DNA from: Lucinisca nassula
Taxonomy: Eukaryota > Mollusca > Bivalvia > Lucinida > Lucinidae
NCBI GenBank assembly: GCA_963580285.1
Contig: OY757020.1
Span: 98,707,497-98,771,496, forward strand
Direction of reading: 5' to 3'
Length of the DNA: 64,000 nt
Shown in pieces: positions 44,984 to 56,772 of the stretch (its first letter is position 1; every line of letters starts with the position of its first letter). A program made the translations under genes and the position numbers. The notes below the pieces were generated by a model that ran no database searches, was not told where the DNA came from, and worked only from the letters and a program-made list of their open reading frames with translations.

Positions 44984-45643
44984 TTTCATTCCAAAGTTTC
45001 ATGGTATATCCCACCCACAGTGTATGGGAGCGATAATCGATAATAAATACTTTTGCCACAACCTGTTCACAGTAACAAGAAATCAACAAACGGGTGTAGT
45101 AGAGCAGGTGTGTCTAAATGAAGAAATTTACACCAGTGTTCTAAAGAAGTTGTACAGTCCCAAGACAGTTGACGAGACCAAACTCACATTTGAAGAAGTT
45201 AGACAGCGGAGTATTAAGTTACCAGGTAAGGAAATCAGAAACCCTTAGCTCTGGCTGCCACCATTGTCTGCGATTAGACAGGTAGCCTGTCTGATAAAGA
45301 GTTATATTCAATATATGATGACTGTCTGCAAGCCAGAAGCAGATCTTCCAGATTTTATAGGTAATGTGGGGTTACGCCAAAATAATGATGGTGAGATCGT
45401 GTATGATTTTGGTGAGGATGTCCGCTACAACAATGAAGAAGATTTACTTATACTGTCGGATATAGCACTTCAAGAGAAAGTTGTCCAATGTCAAGCTAGT
45501 GTACAAAGACAAGCACGTAAAAAGAGGGATCTATCGAAGAAAAAGTGGGGATATTGTAATGGTCTTCGTCGTCCCTACATACATCCGTCCGTCCATCGTA
45601 CCAGATAACTCCTCCTAGACGGTTATAGATAGAAACTTGAAAG
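44984..45643 (+). repeat. 660-bp tandem duplication of the decayed gene's 3' end
   Basis: Exact tandem copy of 44324-44983 with two substitutions that I can find (44363 G versus 45023 T, and 44631 G versus 45291 C). TTT microhomology at the junction (44984-44986). The duplicated unit includes the in-frame TAG, so duplication happened after the gene was already broken. Could be a real recent duplication or a local assembly artefact. Confidence 0.9.
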
Positions 45644-46805
45644 TTTGGGAACTGATAGACCTTTGGTCTTGGGAGTGCATTCCACTTTCGGAATTATGGT
45701 CACACCCCTAGGGGTGGGCTCGGGGGTGGAGCCCTCGTGGGTCAAAAATCAAAATTTCCAGAACATGCTCGTGTAACATATCAAAACGAATGGCATGATG
45801 AGTAGGATTATGTAGTGGCGTCGGGATGTGCGATGGCGTGTCATCGACTGCGCAATTCTAGTATATTTATGATTTGAGATGCTGCGTTTGAAATGCCAAA
45901 CCGCCTTCAGAAATGGTATCATATAATTATTACATTCCTGAGAGCGTGATAGTGAAAATTGCACCTTTGGGAAAATGAATATCAAGCGTGGCTATTTTTA
46001 CCATTTCAGCCGAGGCTTAGCAAAGGTTGATTTTCATATTCAGAAGGCTGACATATTTCACTATACCCTCTCCGGAATGTAACACTTGTTTTATTACAGT
46101 ATTGCAACATACAAGATCGAGACACCCATGTGTTTGCTTGCTAGTGACGAAATCTGCATCATATGGACATTTATACAGGACAGCTCACAAGCGTCTGTTG
46201 ACGTCACGACATTCCAAATTATTTGATAACATTAGTGTTGTTAGCTGGTGAGACAGCAATTCAGAAGTTCAAGTGTCTACTACTTCGTTATTTCTGAATA
46301 AAAACCTCAAGTGTGTGTATTTTTGTCTTAATTAAATCAAAAGAACAATCTGATACCAACAATTCTTGTCTTTGGTATAATTTTTGCTTTAGCCTCTTTT
46401 TCTCCAGCTTCCCTGAACCGCGCATGTGATAGTCGAAATTATCGCAGGGTGATATTAAATACATTATCACACTCAGGCCTATGGAATTTTGTAGGGAAAG
46501 TCAGTATCACCACCGGATCAGTTTCTAATCATGTGACTGGTACTTATTTGACAAACCGATAGAATTCATGTAACAAGAACCTCGGTCAATGTATATATAT
46601 TATAAAACATCACACGTGTGGGTAAGAACTTAAAACTTACATGGAAAAGTTATGATGGGACTCTGGAGTCAGTATTATGTTCTTTTATTTTAATAGGGCG
46701 AATATGTTGTAAAGTGCATCCCAATTTTCAGACGCAAGCCGACAACAAGCTACACAGCAATTTTGTTTCTATACTTACAGGAAAATGAGGCAAAGGAAAC
46801 TACAT
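45644..46805. other. No gene recognised
   Basis: Begins with GGGAACTGATAGACCTTTGG, which continues the tail of the decayed-gene region beyond the duplication. Contains a short palindrome near 45700-45715 (ACACCCCTAGGGGTG). The remainder is unremarkable AT-rich DNA with scattered short open stretches. Confidence 0.4.
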
Positions 46806-47426
46806 ACAGACACAAGAGGCTCAATGAGCCTAAACCGCTCACCTGAGGAACTTAAGTTTTAACAATTTACAGACTTGACTACTAAATCTGCTAATAGAAT
46901 CCAGCCCATTGACCCTTACAGGATATAAGTCATCATTATTGCATTGCATTCCAAGTTTGAGACTTCTAGCTTCTATAGTTCCTGAGAAATCTTTGACGAA
47001 AATTTAACATTGGTCAAAATGGAGAGAAAGAAGAATGAAAGAACAGATGAACAAATAAGCTGAGAAAGCCCAATGTCTCTTACACAAAATAAGTCATCAT
47101 TATTCTATTGAATACCAAATTTGATGCTTCTAGCTTTTATAGTTCCTGAGAAATCTTTGATTAAAATTTAACATTGGTCTATTATCTCTATATGGAGAGA
47201 AAGAAGAATGAAGGAACAAATGAACCAGACTAGCTCCAAAACCTAATGCAGCCTTTGCCCTTGCCCAATGGTGCTACACATAAAATTTAAACAAGATTGG
47301 TCGACTGCCTTCTGAGATATGCTTCATTGAAAGTGTGGACGACGGATGGACGGACGACAGACGACGGACTCCGGAGCCTTGGTATACTATCAGCTCACTG
47401 GAGCCCTTGGCTCAGGTGAGCTAAAA
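46806..47426. mobile_element. HINE-like element, short (few core repeats)
   Basis: Left end AAGAGGCTCAATGAGCCT then CGCTCACCTGAGG. Two diverged repeats (TTCCTGAGAAATCTTTGA; AGAGAAAGAAGAATGAA), then GTGTGGACGACGGATGGACGG. Right end GGAGCCCTTGGCTCAGGTGAGCTAAAAA. The terminal hairpin GAGCC/GGCTC just before a CTAA end resembles Helitron/HINE termini. Confidence 0.75.
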
Positions 47427-50143
47427 ATTCAAGTCGCTATTTGTGTCACAACATTTTCCCTACGTTAAGTCTATGGGCAAATTTTTTGTCTCTCAAGGTC
47501 ACGTAACTCCGAGGTCAATATTCCGATTCGGCCCAAAATCGAACTTAACCGAGATTTTATGCCTGTCCTCGTTACCTGCAAGTTTGAAGCTGATATGAAT
47601 AAAAATAAAGTTGCTATGGTGGTCACAACGTATTTTTTATGCTCAAGGGCAGGTAACTGCAAGGCAAATATTCCGATTCGGCCCAAACTCGAACTTAACC
47701 GAGATTTTATGTCTGTCCGCGTTACCTGCAAGTTTGAAGCTGATCTGAAAAAAATTCAAGTCGCTATCGTAGTCACAACATTTTCCCTATGTTAAGTCTA
47801 TGGGCAAATTTTTTGTCGCTCAAGGTCACGTAACTCCGAGGTCAATATTCCGATTCGGCCCAAAATTGAACTTAACCGAGATTTTTTGCCTGTCCTCGTT
47901 ACCTGCAAGTTTGAAGCTGATATGAATAAAAATAAAGTTGCTATCTTGGTCACAACGTATTTTTGTATGCTCAAGGGCAGGTAACTCCAAGGCAAATAAT
48001 CCGATTCGGCCCAAAATCGAACTTAACCGAGATTTTATGTCTGTCCTCGTTACCTGCAAGTTTGAAGCTGATCTGAAAAAATTCAAGTCGCTATCGTAGT
48101 CACAACATTTTCCCTATGTTAAGTCTATGGGCCGGCCCAAAATCGAACTTAACCGGGATTTTATGCCTGTCCTCGTTACCTGCAAGTTTGAAGCTGATCT
48201 GAATAAAAATAAAGTTGCTATCGTGGTCACAACGTATTTGTTATGCTCAAGGGCAGGTAACTCCATGGCAAATAATCCGATTCGGCCCAAAATCGAACTT
48301 AACCGAGATTTTATGTCTGTCCTCGTTACCTGCAAGTTTGAAGCTGATCTGAAAAAATTCAAGTCGCTATCGTAGTCACAACATTTTCCCTATGTTAAGT
48401 CTAAGGGCAAATTTTTTGTCGCTCAAGGTCACGTAACTCCGAGGTCAATATTCCGATTCGGCCCAAAATCGAACTTAACCGGGATTTTATGCCTGTCCTC
48501 GTTACCTGCAAGATTGAAGCTGATCTGAATAAAAATAAAGTTGCTATCGTGGTCACAACGTATTTTTCATGCTCAAGGGCAGGTAACTCCAAGGCCAATA
48601 ATCCGATTCGGCCCAAAATCGAACTTAACCATGATTTTATGTCTGTCCTCGTTACCTGCAAGTTTGAAGCTGATCTGAAAAAAATTCAAGTCGCTATCGT
48701 AGTCACAACATTTTCCCTATATTAAGTCTATGGGCAAATTTTTTGTCGCTCAAGGTCACGTAACTCCGAGGTCAATATTCCGATTCTGCCCAAAATCGAA
48801 CTTAACCGAGATTTTATGCCTGTCCTTATTATCTGCAAGAATGAAGTCGATCAGAAAAAAATTGACGGAGCTAGAGTGATGACAAGCTTTTTCCTATGTT
48901 AAGTCTATGGGAGCTATATGTTGCCATGGTAACCAGAGTTCCGCTCAGATCTGCATGAAAACCATATGCAGTCTTTCCACTTGCCCAATAATGTTACACA
49001 TGAAATTTGATCAAAGTCGGCCAAGTATTCTTCAAGATATACATTTTTGAAATTCACATTAACCCTTATGCAAAAATGCACAAGGGCAGGTAACTCCTAA
49101 GTGTATGATCCGATTCTGCCAATTATCGAACTTGACCGAGATTTCATGGCTGTGCTGGTTATCTGTAAGAATGAAGCTTATCCGAACAAAATTGAAGCAG
49201 CTACAGTGATGACAACATTTTCCCCATGTTAAGTCGATAGGCAATTTTTCGGGCGCTCAAGGGGACGTAACTCTTGAGTGAATTATCTGATTCGGCCCAA
49301 AATCGAACTTGACCGAGATTTTATGCCTGTACTGGTTATCTGCAAGAATGAAGTCGATCAGAAAAAAATTGACGGAGCAAAAGTGATGACAAGCTTTTTC
49401 CTATGTGAAGTCTTTGGGAGCTAGATGTTGCCATGGCAACCAGAGTTCCACTCAGATCTGCCTGAAAACCTAATGAAGCCTTTCCACTTGCCCTATAATG
49501 CGACACATGAAATTTGATCAAAGTTGGCCAAGTAGTCTTTAAGATATACATTTTTGAAATTTCCATTAACCCTAATGAAAAACACCCAAGGGCAGGTAAC
49601 TCCTAAGTGAATGATCCGATTCTGCCAGTTATCGAACTTGACCGAGATTTCATGGCTGTGCTGGTTATCTGCAAGAATAAAGCCAATTTGAAAATAATTG
49701 AAGCAGCTACGGTGATGACAACATTCTCCCCATGTTAAGTCAATAGGCAATTTTTTCAACGCTCAAGGGCACGTAACTCCTGAGTGAATAATCCGATTCA
49801 GCCCAAAATCGAACTTGGTCGAGATTTCATGCCTGTCCTCGTTATCTGCAAGAATGAAGTCGATCAGAAAAAAATTGACGGAGCTAGAGTGATGACAAGC
49901 TTTTTCCTATGTTAAGCCTATGGGAGCTCTTTGTTGCTGTGGCAACCAGAGTTCTCATCCGATCTGCACGAAAACCTTATACAGCCTTTCCCCCTACCTG
50001 ATGATGGTTCATATGAAATTTGATCAAGGCCGGCCCACTGGTTCCAGAGATATACTTCGTTGAAAGTGTGGACGACGGACGACGGACGCCGGCTCGTGGT
50101 ATACTAATACCTCACATGAGCCTTCGGCTCAGGTGAGCTAAAA
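47427..50143. mobile_element. HINE-like repeat array, 2.7 kb
   Basis: Repeats of about 135-300 bp containing CGAACTTAACCGAGATTTTATG, CCTCGTTACCTGCAAG and TATGTTAAGTCTATGGG. These are followed from 48840 by more diverged versions, then GTGTGGACGACGGACGACGG and the end GAGCCTTCGGCTCAGGTGAGCTAAAAA. The right terminus is the same as the 46.8-kb and 40.9-kb elements. The left end was not found, so the array may be a 5'-truncated element placed beside the previous one. Confidence 0.75.
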
Positions 50144-50456
50144 ATCCGGAGAACAACACTGAAGATATGCTTACAGAGTTTTGCCCGATTGATGAAGAAA
50201 TGGATATTTATCAATACACGAAAGAAAGAAATACAAATTTCAGCCAATAAAATCAAGACATTTAGTGATCCCATGAATGCAATAATTTCACCGTGACAGA
50301 TTATTAAAATCCAAGCCAAAATAACTGGGCCAATAAGATAGTTTCTAACAGAACCATTTGACAAATTTGCATAAGGCTAACATACCCAAAATATGAAAAT
50401 TTTTCGAGACTGAAAGAAAGATGTTCGTCTTATGAAGAACTGCGATATTTTTTCCA

Positions 50457-50555
50457 TCAGCACAAAGAAATGGTTTTGTGTGCTAGTTAGAGCCGTCTCA
50501 TTGAAGCGGTTCTAACCAGTGCCCACAATCTATGTTTTGGAGCAGAACTAAAAGT
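50457..50555. mobile_element. MITE core fragment (A/B hairpin)
   Basis: The hairpin AGAGCCGTCTCATTGAAGCGGTTCT with the ACAATCTATGTTTTGGAGCAG arm survives; both ends are gone. Confidence 0.55.
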
Positions 50556-51349
50556 AGACCTAGTCTCAATGATGACTTTGCCCATCCATATATACTAATA
50601 TGCTTCATTGTAAAAGAGATAACCATAAGATTATCCCTTTAAAAATAATTCCTTTGCGTAGCGCCAGTTACGCAAGTGTCCATGTACACAATGAAAAAGA
50701 TAACAATACAATGGAGATAACCTAAGATTTAATATATTTTCTATGTATTTCTTAACCCTTATCCTGCTGAATATAGTAATTAAGCCACGCCAATTATCAG
50801 CTATTAGCCAATCAAATTACTTGGTATATTATGCTCATTCAATTTACAAATTGCATGACAAACAGTGTAAATCCTGATAAGCCATCTTATCTGGATCTGC
50901 ACTGTTTGCAAAGGTCAGCGTTGTCGTGAAAAACAGGATAAGGATTAAGGGGCTGCTTTAAGAGTAGCTCCTATCTTAGTGTAGATATCAGGGAACCGTT
51001 TGCCCCTATTGTGCGTAAAAATGTTTTTCATGAAATTACCGTCCTTGCAAACTTCACTTTTAGTTTTCAAGGCTATACAATATTCTTATTTCTGCTAAGA
51101 ATCACAGATTTCTGACGAGCTCTCGAAATTTGTTTTGAGCAGAAATGAAAATAGTTTTTAGATCCATCAAATATTGCATTTTATATAGATGCATGATATC
51201 TTAACCCTTAAGATGCTAAGAAAAACTTCATCTGAAAATGTCGTCTGCTTATGTCGCCTGATGATTTTTTTACAAACGTTTTAAAAATACTTTTGCATAA
51301 AGGAAAACAGTGTGGGCCCAGATGAGACTACAGGAGCAGTCTGATCTTG

Positions 51350-51530
51350 GTCCACACTGTTTGCAAAAAAAAAAAAATATACTTTTAAGGTAACCGGCAG
51401 ACGACAAAGCAGACAACTGTCGTGATTGGCATTTTATTGGTTCACACTGTTTGCAAAAAAAATACTTTTAAGGTAACCGGCAGACGACAAAGCAGACAAC
51501 TGTCGTGATTGGCATTTTATGGGTTAATAT
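51350..51530. repeat. Tandem duplication, about 90-bp unit
   Basis: GGTAACCGGCAGACGACAAA...TTGGCATTTTAT and the preceding CACACTGTTTGCAAAA block occur twice in a row, with a length difference in an A run. Very similar copies, so recent. Confidence 0.85.
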
Positions 51531-52030
51531 AAAAAGGCTCCATTGGCAGAGTTAGAACCAGACTGACATTTATCAGACAATAGCATGTAAAACTGACCAG
51601 AGAGCTTAGCATGTTTGCACTGTCTCATCGAGACATGTATGTACACCTTTACCTAAGGAAAAATGGGATTTTCAGCGTATATATAACATATTCTTCTTAT
51701 TTCTGCTTGAAGCATGGATTGTGGGTACTCAGGACATTATTTTTTTCTCAAAACCCTTGTGTAGGTACTCCTCAGAACAACCATGGTGAGATTCTAACGA
51801 GAACCCCTAGTCTTTACAAATACAATTATCTCATTGTTATTGGCTGATAGATATCATTCTTAGACATGTATAGGTTAGATGTATCTGGTGTAAATTAATT
51901 ATTATCACCAGTTTTATCGATTTAAAATTGCTTTATTTCATAATGGAAATAGTTAATAGCTAGTCTGGATCTTTTCGATTCGCCATAGTTCAGTTTATGT
52001 ATGAGCTGCTGAATAATAAGATAACCATCT

Positions 52031-52033
<3 letters not shown>

Positions 52034-52115
<82 letters not shown>

Positions 52116-52337
52116 TCGGGTTTAACGTCGCTTCCAACAATTTTTCAGTCATATCACGACGGTGTCTGGTTGCGACAGGGAGCTCAATGCTCACGTTTAT
52201 AGTGCTGCCTCACTGAAGTATCATGTCCCAGACACATTACATGATACCACACCCAGTCACATTATCCTGACACTGGATCAACCAGTCCTAGCTCTACCCC
52301 GTAAATCTGAGTGCCAAACGAGGAGCAGCTAGTACCA
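52034..52337 (-). mobile_element. SINE family 3, 5'-truncated, with long (CA)n tail
   Basis: Matches the body and tail of the SINE at 10660-10999 almost base for base; the tRNA head is missing. Its 3' tail on the minus strand is a (CA)n tract of about 39 dinucleotides (plus strand TG run 52034-52111). Target duplication of 13 bp, ATAACCATCTCAT, at 52021-52033 and 52338-52350. The TG run is therefore part of the insertion. Confidence 0.9.
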
Positions 52338-52539
52338 ATAACCATCTCATACTTAGAAAAATACAGCAGACCAAGATCAGTTGCAGCAGCATTTGGTTTC
52401 CATTCAGGGTCAACATTCTTTTTGGCAAAATGTAAAAAAGACAATGAAAATTGCAAAGCGGAAGAGCTATTTTATTTTCAATAAAAGTTCTGAAACTTTA
52501 TAGTAAGCAACGTTTACATATCTTGCAAAATGGTTTTCG

Positions 52540-52872
52540 TTTGTTTGTTTGATTTAAGGTTTAACGTCCCCGTCAACACTGTTAAGGTCATTTTGGAGAC
52601 GTTTCTTCCAATTTTGAGGGACTTTTACCAGACATTGAGATGAAATTACATCTCAACCCCTGCCGCCCAATGAAACCTATAGGGTTTAATGCTCTTATTT
52701 TTCCAATCCTCAGGGATTGCTTATAGGGTGGAGTAAGTTAATTGTATCAATTCCTGATCTTTGTTTTACTTCTACTTTTTATGCATGGACGGGTGGACTC
52801 GCACTGCTTTGCCTGGGCAGGCTTAGATCCTCTAGGCGGTTTACCAGCACTCGTGTGCGTGTCGGTTTCATG
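52540..52872 (-). mobile_element. SINE family 2, split by a PLE 3' end
   Basis: Tail and body at 52540-52690 and head-side part at 52783-52872 are collinear with other family 2 copies. The middle contains foreign DNA, of which 52725-52780 is the PLE 3' terminus. The head is truncated at CGGTTTCATGG. Confidence 0.7.
52725..52780 (+). mobile_element. Penelope-like 3'-terminal fragment (about 55 bp)
   Basis: GGGTGGAGTAAGTTAATTG...TTTTACTTCTACTTTT is the exact extreme 3' end of the PLE family (compare the complement of 26680-26735). It lies in a SINE. Consistent with a severely 5'-truncated insertion. Confidence 0.75.
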
Positions 52873-53058
52873 GTAAATACTTTTACTAAATGGCAAACAG
52901 TGCAGACCCTGATGATGATGATGATTTCGTGTTTAACGACGCGTCAACCCTCTTGGTGGGTCATAAGCGTCAGTCGGTTAATGGTTAAACGGCATGAATA
53001 ATTATGACGATATTAAAAGTAACAAGTCAGAATGATAATGTATAAAAATCTGAAACAC

Positions 53059-56000
53059 TTAAATCTTATGAAAAAGACCAATTTCTTTTAAGAATAAAAT
53101 AATGTTATCAACAGGTACATCTCGAAACAGTTGTTGCAAAGTGTCAGCTTTGAAATATAAAATACGTGAGGGTGAAAAGTCAACACAGTCAATTAAGATA
53201 TGTTTCACAGTGAATGGCTGATCACAACCTATACAAGAAGGCTGATCATCACCATTAAAAATGTAAGAATGAGTAACTCTGGTATGGCCGATGCGCAGTC
53301 GTGTTAATACTACGTCCTCTTTTCTGGAAAACTGTGGAGGAGAGCATTTTGTACTAACGACAGGTTTAATGGCATGGAGTTTGTTATTTATTGCACGGTC
53401 CCATTCGCCTTGCCATTCCGACAAGATGTATCTATTGATAAATGGTTTAAAATTATTAAAAGGAATTTTAAAAACAGATGGATCAAGATTGAGCGATTCC
53501 TTTGCTTTCTTGTCAGCATATTCATTGCCGACAATGCCAATATGGCTCGGAAGCCAACAAAACAAGATTTGGTGTGTTTTAGAAATTTCATGATGTTTTT
53601 CGATCAATTTTTGAATTTGAGGATTTTTAGATGATGAATGGTCTAAAGCCTTAAGCACAGAAAGTGAATCAGAAAATATAATTGCTTTTTGAATTGTTGA
53701 AGAACTGATAAAATCTAAAGCTAGGTCTATTGCTTTGGCTTCAGCTGTAAAAATAGATGAACCACCTGGAAGGCGCATGGTTTTGTGCGTATCTTTAGAA
53801 ACATACGCACAACCAACTTTATCTCCTTCTTTGGAACCATCAGTATAGACTTGCTGGTAATCATCGTAACGTGATTGCAGTACCTGAAAGTTTTGTTTGA
53901 GAAGTATCGGATTTGATTCAGATTTTTTGCCATCATGTAAGTCGAACAGAATAGAAGGTTGTTTAATACACCAAGATGGAACTTCGGCGGTTTCATGTTT
54001 TTGAATATTTTTAAGGTCGATACCTGAATTTTCCAGCAGTGGTAAAATACGTAATCCAAAAGGTTTAATTGCTGTGGGTTTAGTTTCATACCTATCTACA
54101 AATTGAGGTCGAAATGAAATTTTGGATGCCGGGTTAGATGGATTTGCAGCAAGTCTAATAGCATATTGAAGAGAAAGTTTCTCTCTGCGCGAGGTTAAAG
54201 ATGGTTCACCTGCTTCTACATAAAGGCTTAATACGGGAGAAGTACGGAAGGCTCCCATGGCCAGACGAAGGCCTTGGTGATGGATAGTATCCAAGGATTT
54301 TAAATAGGACTTTCTGGCAGAACCATAAACAACAGACCCATAATCTAATTTAGATCTTATTAAAGACCGGTAAAGATGTAATAAAGTATACCGATCTGCT
54401 CCCCAACTTGTATGAGCTAAAACTTTCAAAAGATTCAAAGCTTTTAAGCATTTCGCTTTAAGATATTTAATATGGGGAATAAAAGATAACTTTTGATCAA
54501 ATATGACCCCAAGAAATTTGGCTTCTTCAACAACAGGAATTTGTGATCCGTATAAAAACAGGGAAGGATGTTCGTGTTTCTTCCGTAGTTTACAAAAATG
54601 AACACACTGCGTTTTCGACTTGGAGAACTTGAAACCATTTTTATCAGTCCATTCTTCTATTCTTTTCAAATTTTGTTGTAACTTTCTTTCAATTGTTTTC
54701 ATATTTTTTGAACGGTAACATATACAAAAATCATCAACATACAATGAACAATCAGTTTTGTCGTCCAAACATTGTACAATATTGTTTATTTTGATGTTAA
54801 ATAGCGTAGTTGAAAGAATACTACCCTGTGGGACACCCTGTTCTTGATCATAGAAATCTGACACGGTAGACCCCACACGCACCTGAAACATGCGCTCCCC
54901 TAAAAAGCTTTCAATAAAACTGGATAGTTTTCCTCTTAAGCCAATGTTATGTAGATCTTTCAATATTCCATAACGCCATGTTGTATCATATGCTTTCTCC
55001 AAGTCGAAAAAGACAGCTACTACGTGTTCTTTGTTAATAAAAGCATCTCGTATAAATGTTTCTAGTCTTATTAAATTGTCATTGGTACTACGTTCCGAAC
55101 GAAAGCCCGATTGATATCCTGAAATGAGGTTGTTGGACTCTAAGTACCAGACTAATCTCTTGTTTATCATTCTCTCCAATGTTTTACACAAACAACTTGT
55201 CAAAGCTATCGGACGATAATTTGTAGGTTCTGCATGATCTTTCCCTGGTTTCGGAATTGGTACAACTGTAGCTACACGCCAGCTCTCAGGACAGACCCCC
55301 GTTTCCCAAATATTATTAAAGATATCTAAAAGTGTTGTAAGAGAACTTTTTGGCAGATGCTTAAGCATCTGATAATGAATTTCATCGGGGCCGGTTGCCG
55401 TATCATGTGATTTTTCAATGGCTTCAACGAGTTCGGATAAGTTAAAAGGTTTGTTGTATTCTTCGTGATTAAGTGATTTAAAGTTTAGATTTCTTTTCTC
55501 TTGGTCCTTTTTGAAATTTCTAAAAGTGTCAGAATAATTACGTGATGATGAATTTCTCAAGAATGTGTGCCCGAGAGTATCTGAAATATCTTTTTTTGTT
55601 GAAGCTATTGTGTCAAATTCAGTATTTAAATGTGTAAAACTAGAAGACTTTGTTTTTCCTGAAATTTTTCGTACCATATCCCAAACCTTTTTAATGGGGG
55701 TTTTATAGTTCAATTTGGAGACATATTCTCTCCATGACTTTCGTTTGGAAGCTCGGATTGTTCGCCGAGCTTTAGCTCTAAAAACTTTTACGTCGTTGAG
55801 CTTTTCTGAAGTGGGATTTTTGCAGAACTTATTTAGAGCCTGTTTACGCTTTTTAATAGCTTCTTTACAGTCATTATTAAACAAAGGCTTGCTTTTCTTA
55901 GTATTTGTGGAGGTCTTTGGAATGCATTGTTCTGATAACATATCAGTGTATCTGTGAAATCAGAAACAATGTCAGATGATTCATTTAAGTGATCAACTGA

Positions 56001-56744
56001 TAACTCTTCTTCACATAAATTATGGAATAATTCCCAGTCGGCTTTATTCATTTTCCATTTCTGGTTACAGTCTTCATCTGGTTCGTTTACGCTCTCTATT
56101 ATAACAGGAAAGTGATCACTTCCGCACTGATCATCATGAACAGACCAGTCATAGTCTAAGAAGAGAGATGGGTGACACAAAGAGAGATCTAAAGAAGACA
56201 AATGACCTGTCGCAGGGTGAAGATAAGTATAAGATTTATCATTCATCAAGCAAAGATCATTCCCTGCAATAAAATCTTCAATAAGTAGTCCTCTGTTGTT
56301 GTTATCTTTACAACCCCATAGAATGTTGTGACCATTAAAGTCGCCAACTAACAGATATGGCGACGGAAGTTGATCCAGCAATGAATCAAGATGTTCGGAC
56401 TTTAAAGAAAATGAGGGTGGGATATATAGAGAGCAAATTGTAGTTTCTTTATCCAGAGAAACCGATACTGCTACAGCTTGTAGGTCTGTTTTTATTTTGA
56501 TCTCCCTTTGTGGTAAACACGATTTAACAAAAATTGAACTGCCACCAGATGGTCTGTAACCATCAGGATATACATAGTTATATGTATTGAAACCTCTAAC
56601 ATCAGTGTTGTCATCAGTTTTTAAAAAGGTTTCTTGCAAACAAAAAACCGATGGGTTTAATAACGAAATAAGTAATAAGAGTTCATTATAATTTGATTTA
56701 AGACCTCGACAATTCCATTGTATTATTTTGTGTTTTAAATCCAT
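53059..56744 (-). CDS. LINE ORF2: APE endonuclease, reverse transcriptase, RNase H (one frameshift)
   Basis: Replicase of the LINE; nicks target DNA and primes reverse transcription there. The N-terminal part (55833-56744) is an APE-like endonuclease: IQWNCRGLKSN, LQETF, GDFNGHN near residue 130, SLDLS, and SDHFPV near 206. The remaining 960-codon frame (53059-55941) has RT motifs FFDLEKAYDTTW, QGVPQGSILS and YVDDF (about residues 313 to 402 of that frame), RNase H with YTDGS (about 696), an acidic E/D set and GNEYADKKAKE, and a C-terminal Cys/His knuckle (CIGCDQPFTVKHILIDC). The two frames overlap near 55940-55960 and are offset by one base, so one indel separates endonuclease and RT. It could be a sequencing error. 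The start ATG begins MDLKHK, 26 bases after ORF1 ends. Confidence 0.9.
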
Positions 56745-56772
56745 TTTATGGAGAGTTATATAAGGCTAGAAA

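Larger units (their letters stand above)
50144..52033. other. Intergenic, small dispersed repeats only
   Basis: 50850-50925 and 51300-51375 hold copies of the short repeat with AAACAGTG and GCACTGTTTGCAAA-like ends. 51350-51530 contains a 90-bp tandem duplication. 51700-51830 has a remnant of a MITE (TTATTTCTGCTTG... GATTGTGGGTACTC). No gene recognised. Confidence 0.5.

Noticed and set aside
47471..48725. Many overlapping 60-90-codon open frames on both strands
   Set aside because: Translations of tandem repeats inside HINE-like DNA, repeated in the same pattern in every unit.
52034..52216. Open frame with alternating Cys-Val
   Set aside because: Translation of a TG microsatellite.
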